Shown here piece after piece: positions 19,170 through 26,767 of a DNA stretch of 64,000 bases. Source of the stretch: Poseidonocella pacifica (GTDB lineage Bacteria > Pseudomonadota > Alphaproteobacteria > Rhodobacterales > Rhodobacteraceae); assembly GCF_900111875.1 (NCBI RefSeq), contig NZ_FOJU01000002.1, positions 434,001 through 498,000 of the forward strand. Reading direction: 5' to 3'. Both the position numbers and the translations under genes were made by a program. The notes below the pieces were generated by a model, which was given only the letters and a program-made list of their open reading frames with translations, searched no databases and was not told the DNA's origin. Position 1 is the first letter of the stretch; each line of letters starts with the position of its first letter.

Positions 19170-19651
19170 CCACGCTGGCCGAAGATACGCTGGCGGCGGC
19201 TCGCGCTGCCGGCCTGAAGATCGCAACTGCCGAAAGCTGTACCGGCGGGATGATCATAGCGGCCCTGACGGATGTCGCGGGATCGTCGGATGTGGTCGAC
19301 CGCGGCTTCGTCACCTATTCGAACCAAGCCAAAATCGACATGCTTGGCGTCCGGGACGAGACGCTGGAGCGGTTCGGAGCAGTATCCGAAGCCATCGCGC
19401 GCGAAATGGCTGATGGCGCGTTGGCACGATCAGGTGCAGGCCTCGCCGTCGCGGTCACCGGTATCGCGGGTCCGGGCGGATCGGAGCACAAGCCCGAGGG
19501 GCGCGTATGCTTTGGACTTGCGCAGAAGGGCAAGACCACCCTTGTCGAAACGCAGGAATTCGGGCCGATCGGACGAGGCGCCGTACGCCGCGCCACCGTC
19601 GAGCACGCCTTGCGCCTGCTAAACTCTGCGGCAAACGGGCCCGGCCAATAA
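19166..19651 (+). CDS. CinA C-terminal domain protein, nicotinamide-nucleotide amidohydrolase (PncC)
   Basis: A GTG start at 19166 overlaps the pgpA stop (GTGA) and gives a 161-residue protein; the frame upstream to 18920 is the shadow of pgpA. The protein contains LKIATAESCTGGMI, with the Ser/Cys signature, then GFVTYSNQAKIDMLGV and AVAVTGIAGPGG. These are diagnostic for the stand-alone CinA C-terminal family. Characterised members deamidate nicotinamide mononucleotide to the acid form in NAD salvage. Confidence 0.93.
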   Translation: MTTLAEDTLAAARAAGLKIATAESCTGGMIIAALTDVAGSSDVVDRGFVTYSNQAKIDMLGVRDETLERFGAVSEAIAREMADGALARSGAGLAVAVTGIAGPGGSEHKPEGRVCFGLAQKGKTTLVETQEFGPIGRGAVRRATVEHALRLLNSAANGPGQ

Positions 19652-19670
19652 CAGCCGGACCCATTCTCGT

Positions 19671-20324
19671 TCAGCTTGGCGTCTTGGTGGTCCGAAGATA
19701 GGGCAGAACCGTCGTGAACTCCCCAAACTTCGCCTTGGCATCTTCATCGCTGACCGTCGCGGGAATGATGACGTCAGAGCCGACCTGCCAGTTTGCCGGC
19801 GTGGCCACAGTGTGTTTCGCAGCAGTCTGTAGCCCGTCCAAAGCGCGCAGCACTTCGGCAAAATTGCGGCCCACATTCATCGGGTAGGTCATTGACAGCT
19901 TCAGCTTCTTGTCAGGCCCGATGATAAAGACAGCGCGGACGGTCGCGGTGTCATTGGGCGTGCGCCCGTCGGGCAAATAAGCCTCTGAAGGCAACATGTC
20001 GAATGCCTTCGAAATCGCAAGATCCGTGTCCGCAATGATGGGGAAACCCGCAGCTTGGCCCGCGACCTTCTCGATGTCTCCCTTCCATTTCTTGTGGTCT
20101 TCGACGCCATCGACGGAAACCCCGATCACCTTGGTTCCTCTTGCCTTCCATTCGTCGGCAAGCTGCGCAACCGCGCCAAACTCCGTGGTGCAGACCGGAG
20201 TGAAATCCTTCGGGTGGCTAAACAGGATGGCCCAGCTGTCACCGATCCAGTCGTGAAAGCTGATGTCACCCTGATCGGTGCTGGCCGTGAAATCGGGGAC
20301 GGTATCGTTGATGCGAAGGCTCAT
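19671..20324 (-). CDS. 1-Cys peroxiredoxin (Prx6 type)
   Basis: The 217-residue cytoplasmic thiol peroxidase has the peroxidatic cysteine in SHPKDFTPVCTTEFG. The Prx6 C-terminal domain follows, with the typical DLPYLR-like ending replaced by FTTVLPYLRTTKTP. The length of about 217 residues matches Prx6 rather than the shorter AhpC/Prx1 group. It reduces hydrogen and alkyl peroxides. It converges with the cinA gene and diverges from the aldehyde dehydrogenase. No OxyR-like site was recognised in the gap. Confidence 0.93.
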   Translation of the reverse strand: MSLRINDTVPDFTASTDQGDISFHDWIGDSWAILFSHPKDFTPVCTTEFGAVAQLADEWKARGTKVIGVSVDGVEDHKKWKGDIEKVAGQAAGFPIIADTDLAISKAFDMLPSEAYLPDGRTPNDTATVRAVFIIGPDKKLKLSMTYPMNVGRNFAEVLRALDGLQTAAKHTVATPANWQVGSDVIIPATVSDEDAKAKFGEFTTVLPYLRTTKTPS

Positions 20325-20449
20325 GGTCCTCTCCTGTGCTCAGGTTTCGTTCCTTCTGATATCGGTGTTCGGAGGCCAGAATAAAAGCCCATCTTGCAGC
20401 GCCTCTGGGCCGGTGACATTCTGCCGCCAACTTGGAAATGGGTGACACA

Positions 20450-21877
20450 ATGCTGGACAGACGCAACTTCTACATCAATGGCGAATGGGCCATGCCGGAC
20501 GGCGCTCCTACGCTGGATGTCATCGACCCGGCCACTGAGGATGCCGTGGCCACGATTTCAATCGGACGCACCGAAGATGCCGATCGCGCGGTCGCCGCCG
20601 CCCGCGCCGCGTTTCCCGACTGGGCCGCAACACCGGTGGCAAAGCGCATCAAGCTGCTGCGACGTCTGGAAGAAATCTATCATGACCGACGCGATGACAT
20701 GGCCGAGGCGATCAGAATGGAGATGGGCGCCCCCATCGACTACGCCCGCAACAACCAGTGGGGGGCCGGTTCATGGCACATGGGTGGATTCTTTGACGCC
20801 CTCGAGAAATTCGCCTTTGAGGAGCGCTTTACCGATGAGGAGGTGCATGTTTACGAACCGATCGGTGTCTGCGGGCTGATCACACCGTGGAACTGGCCGA
20901 TGAATCAGGTGGTGCTGAAGGTCATACCAGCGCTGGCCATGGGCAACACCGCCGTGCTGAAACCATCCGAGATCGCGCCGCTGTCCTCTCTGCTCTTTGC
21001 GGAGATGGTCGATGCTGCCGGCTTTCCCGACGGGGTGTTCAATCTTGTGAACGGTGACGGCGCAGGCGTTGGCGCACGCCTGTCGGAGCATCCGGATATC
21101 GACATGGTTTCCTTTACGGGATCCACCCGGGCCGGACGGCTCATTTCCCAAGCCGCCGCAGGCAATCTCAAACGTGTCAGCCTCGAGTTGGGGGGCAAAG
21201 GGGCGAACATCGTTTTCGCTGATGCGGACGCAGATGCGGTAGCACGCGGCGTGCTCAACTGCATGTCCAATTCGGGCCAATCCTGTAACGCGCCGACCAG
21301 AATGCTGGTAGAGCGGAGCCGCTACGACGCCGCCGTCGAAGAAGCCCGAGCAACCGCCGAGAGCATCGCCACCGGACCAACGACGGAACACGGTGACCAT
21401 ATCGGCCCGGTCATCTCGGAGCTCCAGTTCGACAAGATTCAGGGCCTGATCGAAACAGGCATCGCCGAAGGCGCTCGTCTCCTGGCTGGCGGCGCGGGTC
21501 GCCCCGAGGGGCGCAATCGGGGGTTCTATGTGCGGCCCACGGTTTTCGCCGATGTAACGCCGGACATGACGATCTTTCGCGAAGAGATATTCGGTCCTGT
21601 CCTTTCGATCACGCCGTTCGACACCGAGCAGGACGCCATCGACCTCGCCAACGACACTGCCTACGGTTTGACCAACTACATTCAAACCGAAGACACCGAA
21701 AAGCGTATCCGCGTGGCCAAAGCCGTACGCGCCGGCATGGTCGAAACCAATGGCATCGAACACGCTCAGGGCAGCCCCTTTGGCGGTTACAAGATGTCGG
21801 GCAATGGCCGCGAGGGCGGCGTTCACGGCCTGCGGGAATTCAGTGAAGTCAAGGCCATCACCGGCTGGCCGGCATGA
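20450..21877 (+). CDS. aldehyde dehydrogenase family protein
   Basis: The 475-residue NAD(P)-dependent enzyme starts MLDRRNFYINGEW. It has the cofactor segment ITPWNWPMNQV, the SFTGSTRAG motif, the general-base glutamate in LELGGKGANIVF and catalytic Cys279 in SNSGQSCNAPTR. Upstream in-frame starts exist at 20438 (ATG) and 20432 (TTG); I prefer 20450 because it matches the family N terminus. The substrate is not clear. It is the last chromosomal gene before the integrated element and is followed by a terminator. Confidence 0.9.
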   Translation: MLDRRNFYINGEWAMPDGAPTLDVIDPATEDAVATISIGRTEDADRAVAAARAAFPDWAATPVAKRIKLLRRLEEIYHDRRDDMAEAIRMEMGAPIDYARNNQWGAGSWHMGGFFDALEKFAFEERFTDEEVHVYEPIGVCGLITPWNWPMNQVVLKVIPALAMGNTAVLKPSEIAPLSSLLFAEMVDAAGFPDGVFNLVNGDGAGVGARLSEHPDIDMVSFTGSTRAGRLISQAAAGNLKRVSLELGGKGANIVFADADADAVARGVLNCMSNSGQSCNAPTRMLVERSRYDAAVEEARATAESIATGPTTEHGDHIGPVISELQFDKIQGLIETGIAEGARLLAGGAGRPEGRNRGFYVRPTVFADVTPDMTIFREEIFGPVLSITPFDTEQDAIDLANDTAYGLTNYIQTEDTEKRIRVAKAVRAGMVETNGIEHAQGSPFGGYKMSGNGREGGVHGLREFSEVKAITGWPA

Positions 21878-21930
21878 TCAACCCGCGCTCCATGGCGATA
21901 ACGTGGGGCGCGGACCCTCATGAACGACAA

Positions 21931-21953
21931 AAGCCCGGCGACAAACCGGGCTT
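21931..21953 (+). terminator. Intrinsic terminator after the aldehyde dehydrogenase
   Basis: AAGCCCGG, seven bases, CCGGGCTT form a perfect eight-pair hairpin with a short T-containing tail. It lies between the dehydrogenase stop and the left end of the integrated element, so it should limit read-through into the mob genes. Confidence 0.75.
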
Positions 21954-21975
21954 GCTTCAAAACTGACTTTCCAGA

Positions 21976-21985
21976 AAATGGTGCG
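21976..21985. other. attL core (left copy of the 10-bp direct repeat)
   Basis: AAATGGTGCG is identical to positions 37511-37520. To its left is chromosomal sequence with the dehydrogenase terminator. To its right begins the severed tail of the recombinase gene. Identity stops at the next base on both sides, so the crossover must lie within these ten bases. Confidence 0.75.
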
Positions 21986-22100
21986 CTCAGTCGGACTGAG
22001 TTCGAACGAGATTTTCGAGGAGCTGGAGCGGTGGAATGCGATTCTTGAACCGCAGAAAGACGAGCTTCGGGCGGTGCTGCGCCGGGGGCCACGGCCATGA
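21978..22100 (+). pseudogene. Severed native 3' end of the serine recombinase gene (40 codons)
   Basis: The frame from the ATG in the attL core reads MVRSVGLSSNEIFEELERWN and ends RRGPRP, with its stop overlapping the mobC start (ATGA). The recombinase at the other end reads CEMVRS in the same frame across the right copy of the repeat. Joining the two ends in a circle would give a 550-residue recombinase with this tail. In the integrated state the frame has no evident ribosome binding site and is probably not a separate gene. A small independent protein cannot be excluded. Confidence 0.75.
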
Positions 22101-22486
22101 GCGGGGGGCTGAAGTTCAAGCGGAAACGCGCCGCGCCGTTCTCTATTCGTTTCACCGATGCGGAACGCGAGCGGGTAGAGGCACAGGCCGGGAAAATGCC
22201 GGTCGGGGCCTATATCAAGTCGGTCGTGCTTGCCGAGGATGCGCCGCGCTATCGCAAGCGGCGAGCCCTGCCGGAAGAGGACCAACGGCTGCTTGCGGAA
22301 ATCCTCGCTCGGCTGGGTGCCAGCCGCACGGCGAACAATCTCAATCAGATCGCCAAGCATCTGAACCAGGGCACGCTGGTGATTGATGATGAGTTGGAAG
22401 CTGATATTAGGCGCGCCTGCGCCGAGGTAGCCTGGATGCGCGCGACATTGATTGAAGCGCTCGGGCTTAAGGGCAAGCGCCAATGA
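22097..22486 (+). CDS. mobC: plasmid mobilisation relaxosome protein, MobC-like
   Basis: This 129-residue basic protein contains FSIRFTDAERERVEAQAG followed by VGAYIKSVVLAED, a ribbon-helix-helix-like DNA-binding start seen in MobC-family relaxosome proteins. A conserved segment follows (LARLGASRTANNLNQIAKHLN). Such proteins bind oriT and help the relaxase nick. It overlaps the severed recombinase tail upstream and the relaxase downstream, each by four bases, indicating translational coupling. Confidence 0.85.
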   Translation: MSGGLKFKRKRAAPFSIRFTDAERERVEAQAGKMPVGAYIKSVVLAEDAPRYRKRRALPEEDQRLLAEILARLGASRTANNLNQIAKHLNQGTLVIDDELEADIRRACAEVAWMRATLIEALGLKGKRQ

Positions 22487-23769
22487 TCCTGGTCGGTTCA
22501 CAACGCAGCGGTGCCATCGCGCTCGCCAATCATCTGATGAACGCCCGTGACAATGATCATGTCACGGTGTTGGAGATTGACGGCTTCATGGGCGAGGATT
22601 TGCATGAGGCCTTCCAGGAAGCGCAGGCCATCGCCAAGGCGACAAAGTGCAAACAGTATCTCTTCTCGCTGAGCCTTAACCCGCCGGAAGATGCCATCGC
22701 CTCAGAGCAAGACTTTATCGACGCCGCCAATCGCGCGGGGCGAAAGCTCGGTCTCGACGGCCAGCCCCGCGCCATCGTGATCCACGAGAAGGAAGGGCGG
22801 CGGCATGCGCATGTGGTGTGGTCTCGGATCGATGCGGATGAGTTAAAAGCGATCAACCTGCCCCATTTTAAAGCGAAGCTGCGCGATGTGGCGCGCGATC
22901 TGTTTCTCGAACATGGATGGGAGATGCCGGAAGGCTTGGCCAATTACGGTCATCGCAATCCGCTAAACTTCACCCTGGCCGAATGGCAGCAAGCGATGCG
23001 CCACAATACCGATCCTCGCGAGATCAAGGCGGCGCTGCGAGAAGCCTGGGCGCAATCGGATGATGCCAAATCTTTGAATGCGGCCCTGGAAGAACGTGGC
23101 TTCTATCTTGCGAAGGGCGATCGCCGTGCGGCGGTCGTGCTCGATATCAACGGCAATCTCTATGCGCTTGGCCGTTGGTCCGGCGTGAAGGCCAAAGAGG
23201 TCAAGGCGCGGCTTAGTGATCTTAATTCCCTGCCATCCGTGCAGGAACGGCAAGCCGATCTCAAAGTCAAAATGACCGCCCAGGTCAGGGATTATATCGA
23301 GAGCGTCACCGGCAAGCATGTCTCGGAGATGCAGCCCTTCCTGGACAGAAAAGCGGAGCTGACCCGTCACCAACGCGATGAACGCCAACAGCTCAAGGCC
23401 AAGCAAGAGGAGCGCTGGCGCAGTGAGACAAAAGCGAGGATGGATCGGCTCAATAAAGGTCTTCGCGGGCTCTTCGACCGCCTGACCGGCAAGGCGAAGT
23501 CGATCCGAGCCGACAATCAGAAAGAGGCTCTGGCCTGCGTCCGGCGCGATCAGCGCCAACGGGATGATCTGGTCGAAGCGCAGATGAAGGACCGCAAGGC
23601 ACTGCAAATCGAGATGCTAAGCATCAAGCGCAAACAAAAGCAGGAAAGGTCGATCCTGGCGCGGAATATCCGTGATTATCTCCGCCGCCAGTCTCAGGAT
23701 CATTTCCCACCGGATCATGAGCGCGAGCGGCGTCGATCGCGCACGCGTGGGCTCGATCTGAACCGCTGA
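22483..23769 (+). CDS. mobA: MOBP-type relaxase (mobilisation nuclease)
   Basis: The 428-residue protein begins MILVGSQRSGAIALANHLMN. It has the IDGFMGEDLHEAFQEA and CKQYLFSLSLNPP segments typical of alphaproteobacterial MOBP/VirD2-like relaxases. The metal-binding motif III is HEKEGRRHAHVVWSR. The catalytic tyrosine is not obvious by eye. After about residue 230 the protein is charged and helical, with a probable coiled coil near 285-400, and ends in a basic tail. It would nick oriT and pilot the DNA strand through a helper conjugation apparatus. It overlaps mobC by four bases. Confidence 0.92.
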   Translation: MILVGSQRSGAIALANHLMNARDNDHVTVLEIDGFMGEDLHEAFQEAQAIAKATKCKQYLFSLSLNPPEDAIASEQDFIDAANRAGRKLGLDGQPRAIVIHEKEGRRHAHVVWSRIDADELKAINLPHFKAKLRDVARDLFLEHGWEMPEGLANYGHRNPLNFTLAEWQQAMRHNTDPREIKAALREAWAQSDDAKSLNAALEERGFYLAKGDRRAAVVLDINGNLYALGRWSGVKAKEVKARLSDLNSLPSVQERQADLKVKMTAQVRDYIESVTGKHVSEMQPFLDRKAELTRHQRDERQQLKAKQEERWRSETKARMDRLNKGLRGLFDRLTGKAKSIRADNQKEALACVRRDQRQRDDLVEAQMKDRKALQIEMLSIKRKQKQERSILARNIRDYLRRQSQDHFPPDHERERRRSRTRGLDLNR

Positions 23770-23820
23770 GCTTTCGCATTACCCGTTGATACCCGCGCTC
23801 TACCCGCGCGGGCGGGTCGA

Positions 23821-23871
23821 ACATGTCCTTAGTGACGAGGTCACTTGCAACCTCCACATGAAAGGACATGT
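23821..23871. repeat. Nested perfect inverted repeats downstream of the relaxase
   Basis: ACATGTCCTT (23821-23830) and AAGGACATGT (23862-23871) are exact complements. Inside them AGTGAC and GTCACT (23831-23845) form a second perfect hairpin with a three-base loop. The structure could be a terminator, a protein-binding site or part of an origin of transfer; no nick-site consensus was recognised. Confidence 0.6.
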
Positions 23872-23875
23872 GACA

Positions 23876-24091
23876 ATGCGGTGGACATATCTCATTCCAA
23901 CCGGCGGCCCGGTGCTACTTTGGGCCTGCCTCTACGGCGTAAGCGCTGCGGCGCAGAGCTTCGGCTATAATCCCTATAACGACTATTACACAGAGATGAT
24001 GCTCATGCGGCTTGGCATGATGCTCATCGCCCCCACCCGCAAGGGCAAGGGGGTTTCGCATACGCGGCAACCTCCTTGTCGTCTTCGATGA
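23876..24091 (+). CDS. possible small membrane or exported protein
   Basis: A 71-codon frame starts MRWTYLIPTGGPVLLWACLY with AAAGGA 10-15 bases upstream. The first 25 residues could be a signal peptide or membrane helix, and a second hydrophobic stretch, with several methionines, follows. It sits right after the nested repeat. Its last 68 bases overlap the antisense 3' end of the ardC-like gene, which makes the C-terminal part doubtful. No family was recognised. Confidence 0.3.
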   Translation: MRWTYLIPTGGPVLLWACLYGVSAAAQSFGYNPYNDYYTEMMLMRLGMMLIAPTRKGKGVSHTRQPPCRLR

Positions 24092-24962
24092 GCGGCTGAA
24101 GTCCGTGCAGATAGTCGGCGGCACGCTGGGCATGCGCGGCGGCGGCAAAGATCGCGCGCTTGTCATTCTTCAAAACCTTCAACCAGCTCTGGATATAGGC
24201 CGCGTGATCTTCGCCTGGCTCAGGGGTGAGACCCAGATCAGCACACAGGAACGCCGCGCCAAGCTCGGCAACCAGCTCTTCGCGGGCGTAGCCTTCATCG
24301 CCCCATTTCTTGCGGCCAAAGTCACGGGCAAGGCGCGTGTCGTGCTTCGTCCAGTGGGTGAGCTCATGCGCCAAGGTGGCATAGTAAGCTTCGGGGCTCA
24401 TGAAGCTTTCAAAGACGGGCATCTGCACATGATCGCTGCCACCTGCGTAATGGGCAGAATTCCCACCATGGCGGATGTCGGCACCGGTTGTCGCAAAAAA
24501 TGCATCTGCATGCGCGATCCGTGACGCTGGGTCAATCACCGGATCGGGCTTGGTGTAGTAATGATCCGGTAAGCCCTCGATCTGCTCGACGTTGAACACG
24601 GTGTATCCCTTCATAAAGGGGATAGAGCGCTCTTGCTCGCTGCCGTCGTCCTGCTCCTCGGTTTTGGTGATGGTGTTGGCATAGACCACGAGATTGCCGC
24701 GCTCGCCTTTTTTCACTTGGGCGCCAAGCTCCTTGGCCTGCTTGAAGGTCATCCAGTACGGGGAGAAAAATCCGCCTTCGATCGCTGCTCCCCACAGCAT
24801 CAGAATATTGATGCCGTTATAGGGTATGCCGCTATGGCGTAGCGGCTTGATGATCCGCCCATCTGCGTTGCCTGAGTTCCAAGGCTTCAGCCATGAGAGC
24901 TCGCCCTTTTCGAGATCGGCAATAATCTTGTCGGTGACTTTCTGATAAACATCTTGTTTCAT
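24024..24962 (-). CDS. ardC: ArdC-like antirestriction protein (ssDNA-binding domain plus zincin domain)
   Basis: This 312-residue protein starts MKQDVYQKVTDKIIADLEKG and continues with the ArdC N-terminal domain (PYNGINILMLWGAA, WMTFKQAKELGAQVKKGE, then a MKGYTVFNVEQIEG segment). A zincin-type domain follows, with the HELTHW metal motif and EELVAELGAAFL. ArdC proteins bind single-stranded DNA and protect incoming DNA from host restriction. AGGAAAGG lies just before the ATG at 24962. The frame upstream to 25202 is non-coding. It is the usual cargo of mobilisable and conjugative elements. Confidence 0.92.
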   Translation of the reverse strand: MKQDVYQKVTDKIIADLEKGELSWLKPWNSGNADGRIIKPLRHSGIPYNGINILMLWGAAIEGGFFSPYWMTFKQAKELGAQVKKGERGNLVVYANTITKTEEQDDGSEQERSIPFMKGYTVFNVEQIEGLPDHYYTKPDPVIDPASRIAHADAFFATTGADIRHGGNSAHYAGGSDHVQMPVFESFMSPEAYYATLAHELTHWTKHDTRLARDFGRKKWGDEGYAREELVAELGAAFLCADLGLTPEPGEDHAAYIQSWLKVLKNDKRAIFAAAAHAQRAADYLHGLQPLIEDDKEVAAYAKPPCPCGWGR

Positions 24963-25373
24963 TGGCTTTTCCTTTCCTAGGTTACCGGTTGCGCATGCAA
25001 CCGGGACTAGGCCCGCGCCAATGAGCGGGGGGATGGCCGTCAAGACCGTGTCCGGTGGAGGGGGATCACCCGACCTGCACTGACCGAAGGGAAGGAAGGT
25101 TGGGGAGACCGCCGGACACGCCCGAAGCCAAAGCGAAGGGCTTGGTCTTGATGGCCTGGGGGCTGCAAGCCCCAAGCAGAACAACAGAGCTGTCAGCCCC
25201 AAAGGGCTGGTATTGTTCTAGAAACACGCAAGGGATGGATGCCGGATGGCCGAGACTGTCTGCCAGGCTCGGTTTACGACAGCCCGACCACGTGAGGGGT
25301 GCGCCCAACGTTTTCACAGGCCAAAATATGCGGTATGATGGATGTAAAGAAATTATAGCCGAATGATGAACTC
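24963..25373. other. Non-coding leader with hairpins upstream of the ArdC-like gene
   Basis: No supportable gene lies here. Two compact hairpins stand close together: GGGGCT-GCA-AGCCCC at 25159-25173 and CAGCCC-CAAA-GGGCTG at 25194-25209. They share the GGGCTG/CAGCCC stem sequence, so alternative pairing is possible. The region contains the start signals of the divergent ardC-like and HEPN-like genes; structured leaders are often seen before antirestriction genes. Confidence 0.4.
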
Positions 25374-25934
25374 ATGCCATTAACCATACAAATTGTTCCC
25401 TGCAACTTTGTCGGTGATTTCAAGGTTGGCGACAATCTTGTATATAACGCTGGCGTTCTGACGGATCTCGCACAAAATAACGAGGATGGACGCTTCAATA
25501 AGCTAATCTCTTTGCAAGCGGGTTCTATCCTGGAGGCCTCGATGGCGGAGATAATCTTCCGTGCGCAGAATTTTAACCGAGAGGGCGTGCCAAATATTTT
25601 GGAGGCAGACAGGCAAGAGATTGCAGGAAAGAAGATAGACAAATTTAACAACACAATCGATGTCTTCCGGAAGTATAGTATTATAGACGGTATAGGTGGA
25701 GGCATTTATGAAGATCTTCACGTGATCCGGAAATTCAGAAACAAGATCCATGTTCAAGACGATATCAGTATTGCGGGTGTATCGCGTGATGAGGTCATTG
25801 CATTCGACAATGGCCGAATGGAATGGATCGCCAACAAATCGTATGAAACCATCTTCTTCCTATCCCAAAATTACTCCAGACCAAGGGGCATCGCAAACTT
25901 CGTCGGAGACCTTAGGCTTCCACGCTTTGATTAG
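25374..25934 (+). CDS. unrecognised protein with a possible HEPN-type motif
   Basis: The 186-residue protein is more A+T-rich than the mob genes. It has no signal peptide or membrane helix. The segment DLHVIRKFRNKIHV around residues 113-126 has the arginine-(4 to 6 residues)-histidine spacing of HEPN domains, which act as ribonucleases or substrate-binding domains in toxin-antitoxin and abortive-infection systems. A central helix-rich region fits such a fold. No partner nucleotidyltransferase is adjacent. The convergent neighbour is the cysteine-rich E2-like gene. The family assignment is a guess from one motif. Confidence 0.5.
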   Translation: MPLTIQIVPCNFVGDFKVGDNLVYNAGVLTDLAQNNEDGRFNKLISLQAGSILEASMAEIIFRAQNFNREGVPNILEADRQEIAGKKIDKFNNTIDVFRKYSIIDGIGGGIYEDLHVIRKFRNKIHVQDDISIAGVSRDEVIAFDNGRMEWIANKSYETIFFLSQNYSRPRGIANFVGDLRLPRFD

Positions 25935-25969
25935 TGCTTTGAAAAAGTGAGCTGGGGCGCTTTGATCGA

Positions 25970-26767
25970 TTAGCTTTTCCTGAGCGGGCAACGCTTCATA
26001 GTGCCGCAGCAAACTCGGCGCTCTACTTTCAAACTATCGACTATGCGAGTTTCGATGCGCTGTCGTTCATGCTCGTTCAGCACCAAGTCTTCAATAACTT
26101 TTCGGTTAGGACATTCCGCACGCAATATTGGCTTATGCGCACGATTACAGCCAGCGTCACAGCTAGTGACATAGCAGGACGCTTTCCTAAGGAGTTTGTG
26201 TTTCCAGGTGCAACCGCGCGGGCAAGGGCTTCGGGCATTGACAACCCTGTCCCTCTGTTTGGAAATACGGGGCAACTGTTCAGCAAGCCAACCTTTGCCG
26301 CGGAAAATGGCATTCCATAGATCATCCTTCCAACCTAGCGGCTCTGCCAGTGCTTCCATTTTGATCTGTATGTGCGCTGCATCGCCGTGGCTTAGACCTG
26401 ATCCCAACGGCCATATGCCTCGCTTTTTCGCGTAGACTTGGTTTGCAAGATAAACTGCTAGGTAAGACCACCACGTCTTCGCGGCCTCCGTATCCTCTAG
26501 CGGATGCTCCGAACGAAAGAACACGCAAAACGTGCTGTCAGGATTGATATGTCGTTCCAGACAAAATTCAGGAAGCTGACGTTGGTCCTGCACCTCACTG
26601 ACCGCGACGCCTCCATGCTCAGATACCTCTAGCATCAGCCAAAACCCGCCAGGAAATGAGCCGCCGAGGCCGGGCGGCGAAGCCAGAACGGTTGCCATCT
26701 CTTGCTGTCTTTCCTTGATGCTCACCCATTCTGGTACGCTCCGGAGTAGTTGTTGGACGGCATTCAT
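25970..26767 (-). CDS. cysteine-rich protein with an E2-like segment, cyclase partner
   Basis: The 265-residue protein is co-translated with the upstream cyclase gene (its ATG overlaps the cyclase stop). Residues 41-120 read like a prokaryotic E2-like (UBC) core: a strand pattern FWLMLEV, then LPEFCLERHINPDSTFC with His73 and candidate catalytic Cys81, and helices containing TWWSYLAVYLANQ and GIWP. The second half is a cysteine-rich module with Cys at 182, 186, 198, 203, 207, 219, 253, 254 and 260, perhaps metal-binding. Prokaryotic E2-like proteins conjugate CD-NTases in type II CBASS. Here the neighbour is a class III cyclase instead. E2 assignment is by motif only. Confidence 0.65.
   Translation of the reverse strand: MNAVQQLLRSVPEWVSIKERQQEMATVLASPPGLGGSFPGGFWLMLEVSEHGGVAVSEVQDQRQLPEFCLERHINPDSTFCVFFRSEHPLEDTEAAKTWWSYLAVYLANQVYAKKRGIWPLGSGLSHGDAAHIQIKMEALAEPLGWKDDLWNAIFRGKGWLAEQLPRISKQRDRVVNARSPCPRGCTWKHKLLRKASCYVTSCDAGCNRAHKPILRAECPNRKVIEDLVLNEHERQRIETRIVDSLKVERRVCCGTMKRCPLRKS

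Noticed and set aside
20771-21826. Minus-strand frame of 351 codons
   Set aside because: It is antisense to the aldehyde dehydrogenase, which has a clear catalytic cysteine motif.
21978-22010. Left end of the element as a partial tRNA duplicated by integration
   Set aside because: The sequence after TGGTGCG does not keep the T-loop to CCA spacing of a tRNA and differs from tRNA-Leu beyond the ten-base core; the recombinase-tail reading explains it better.
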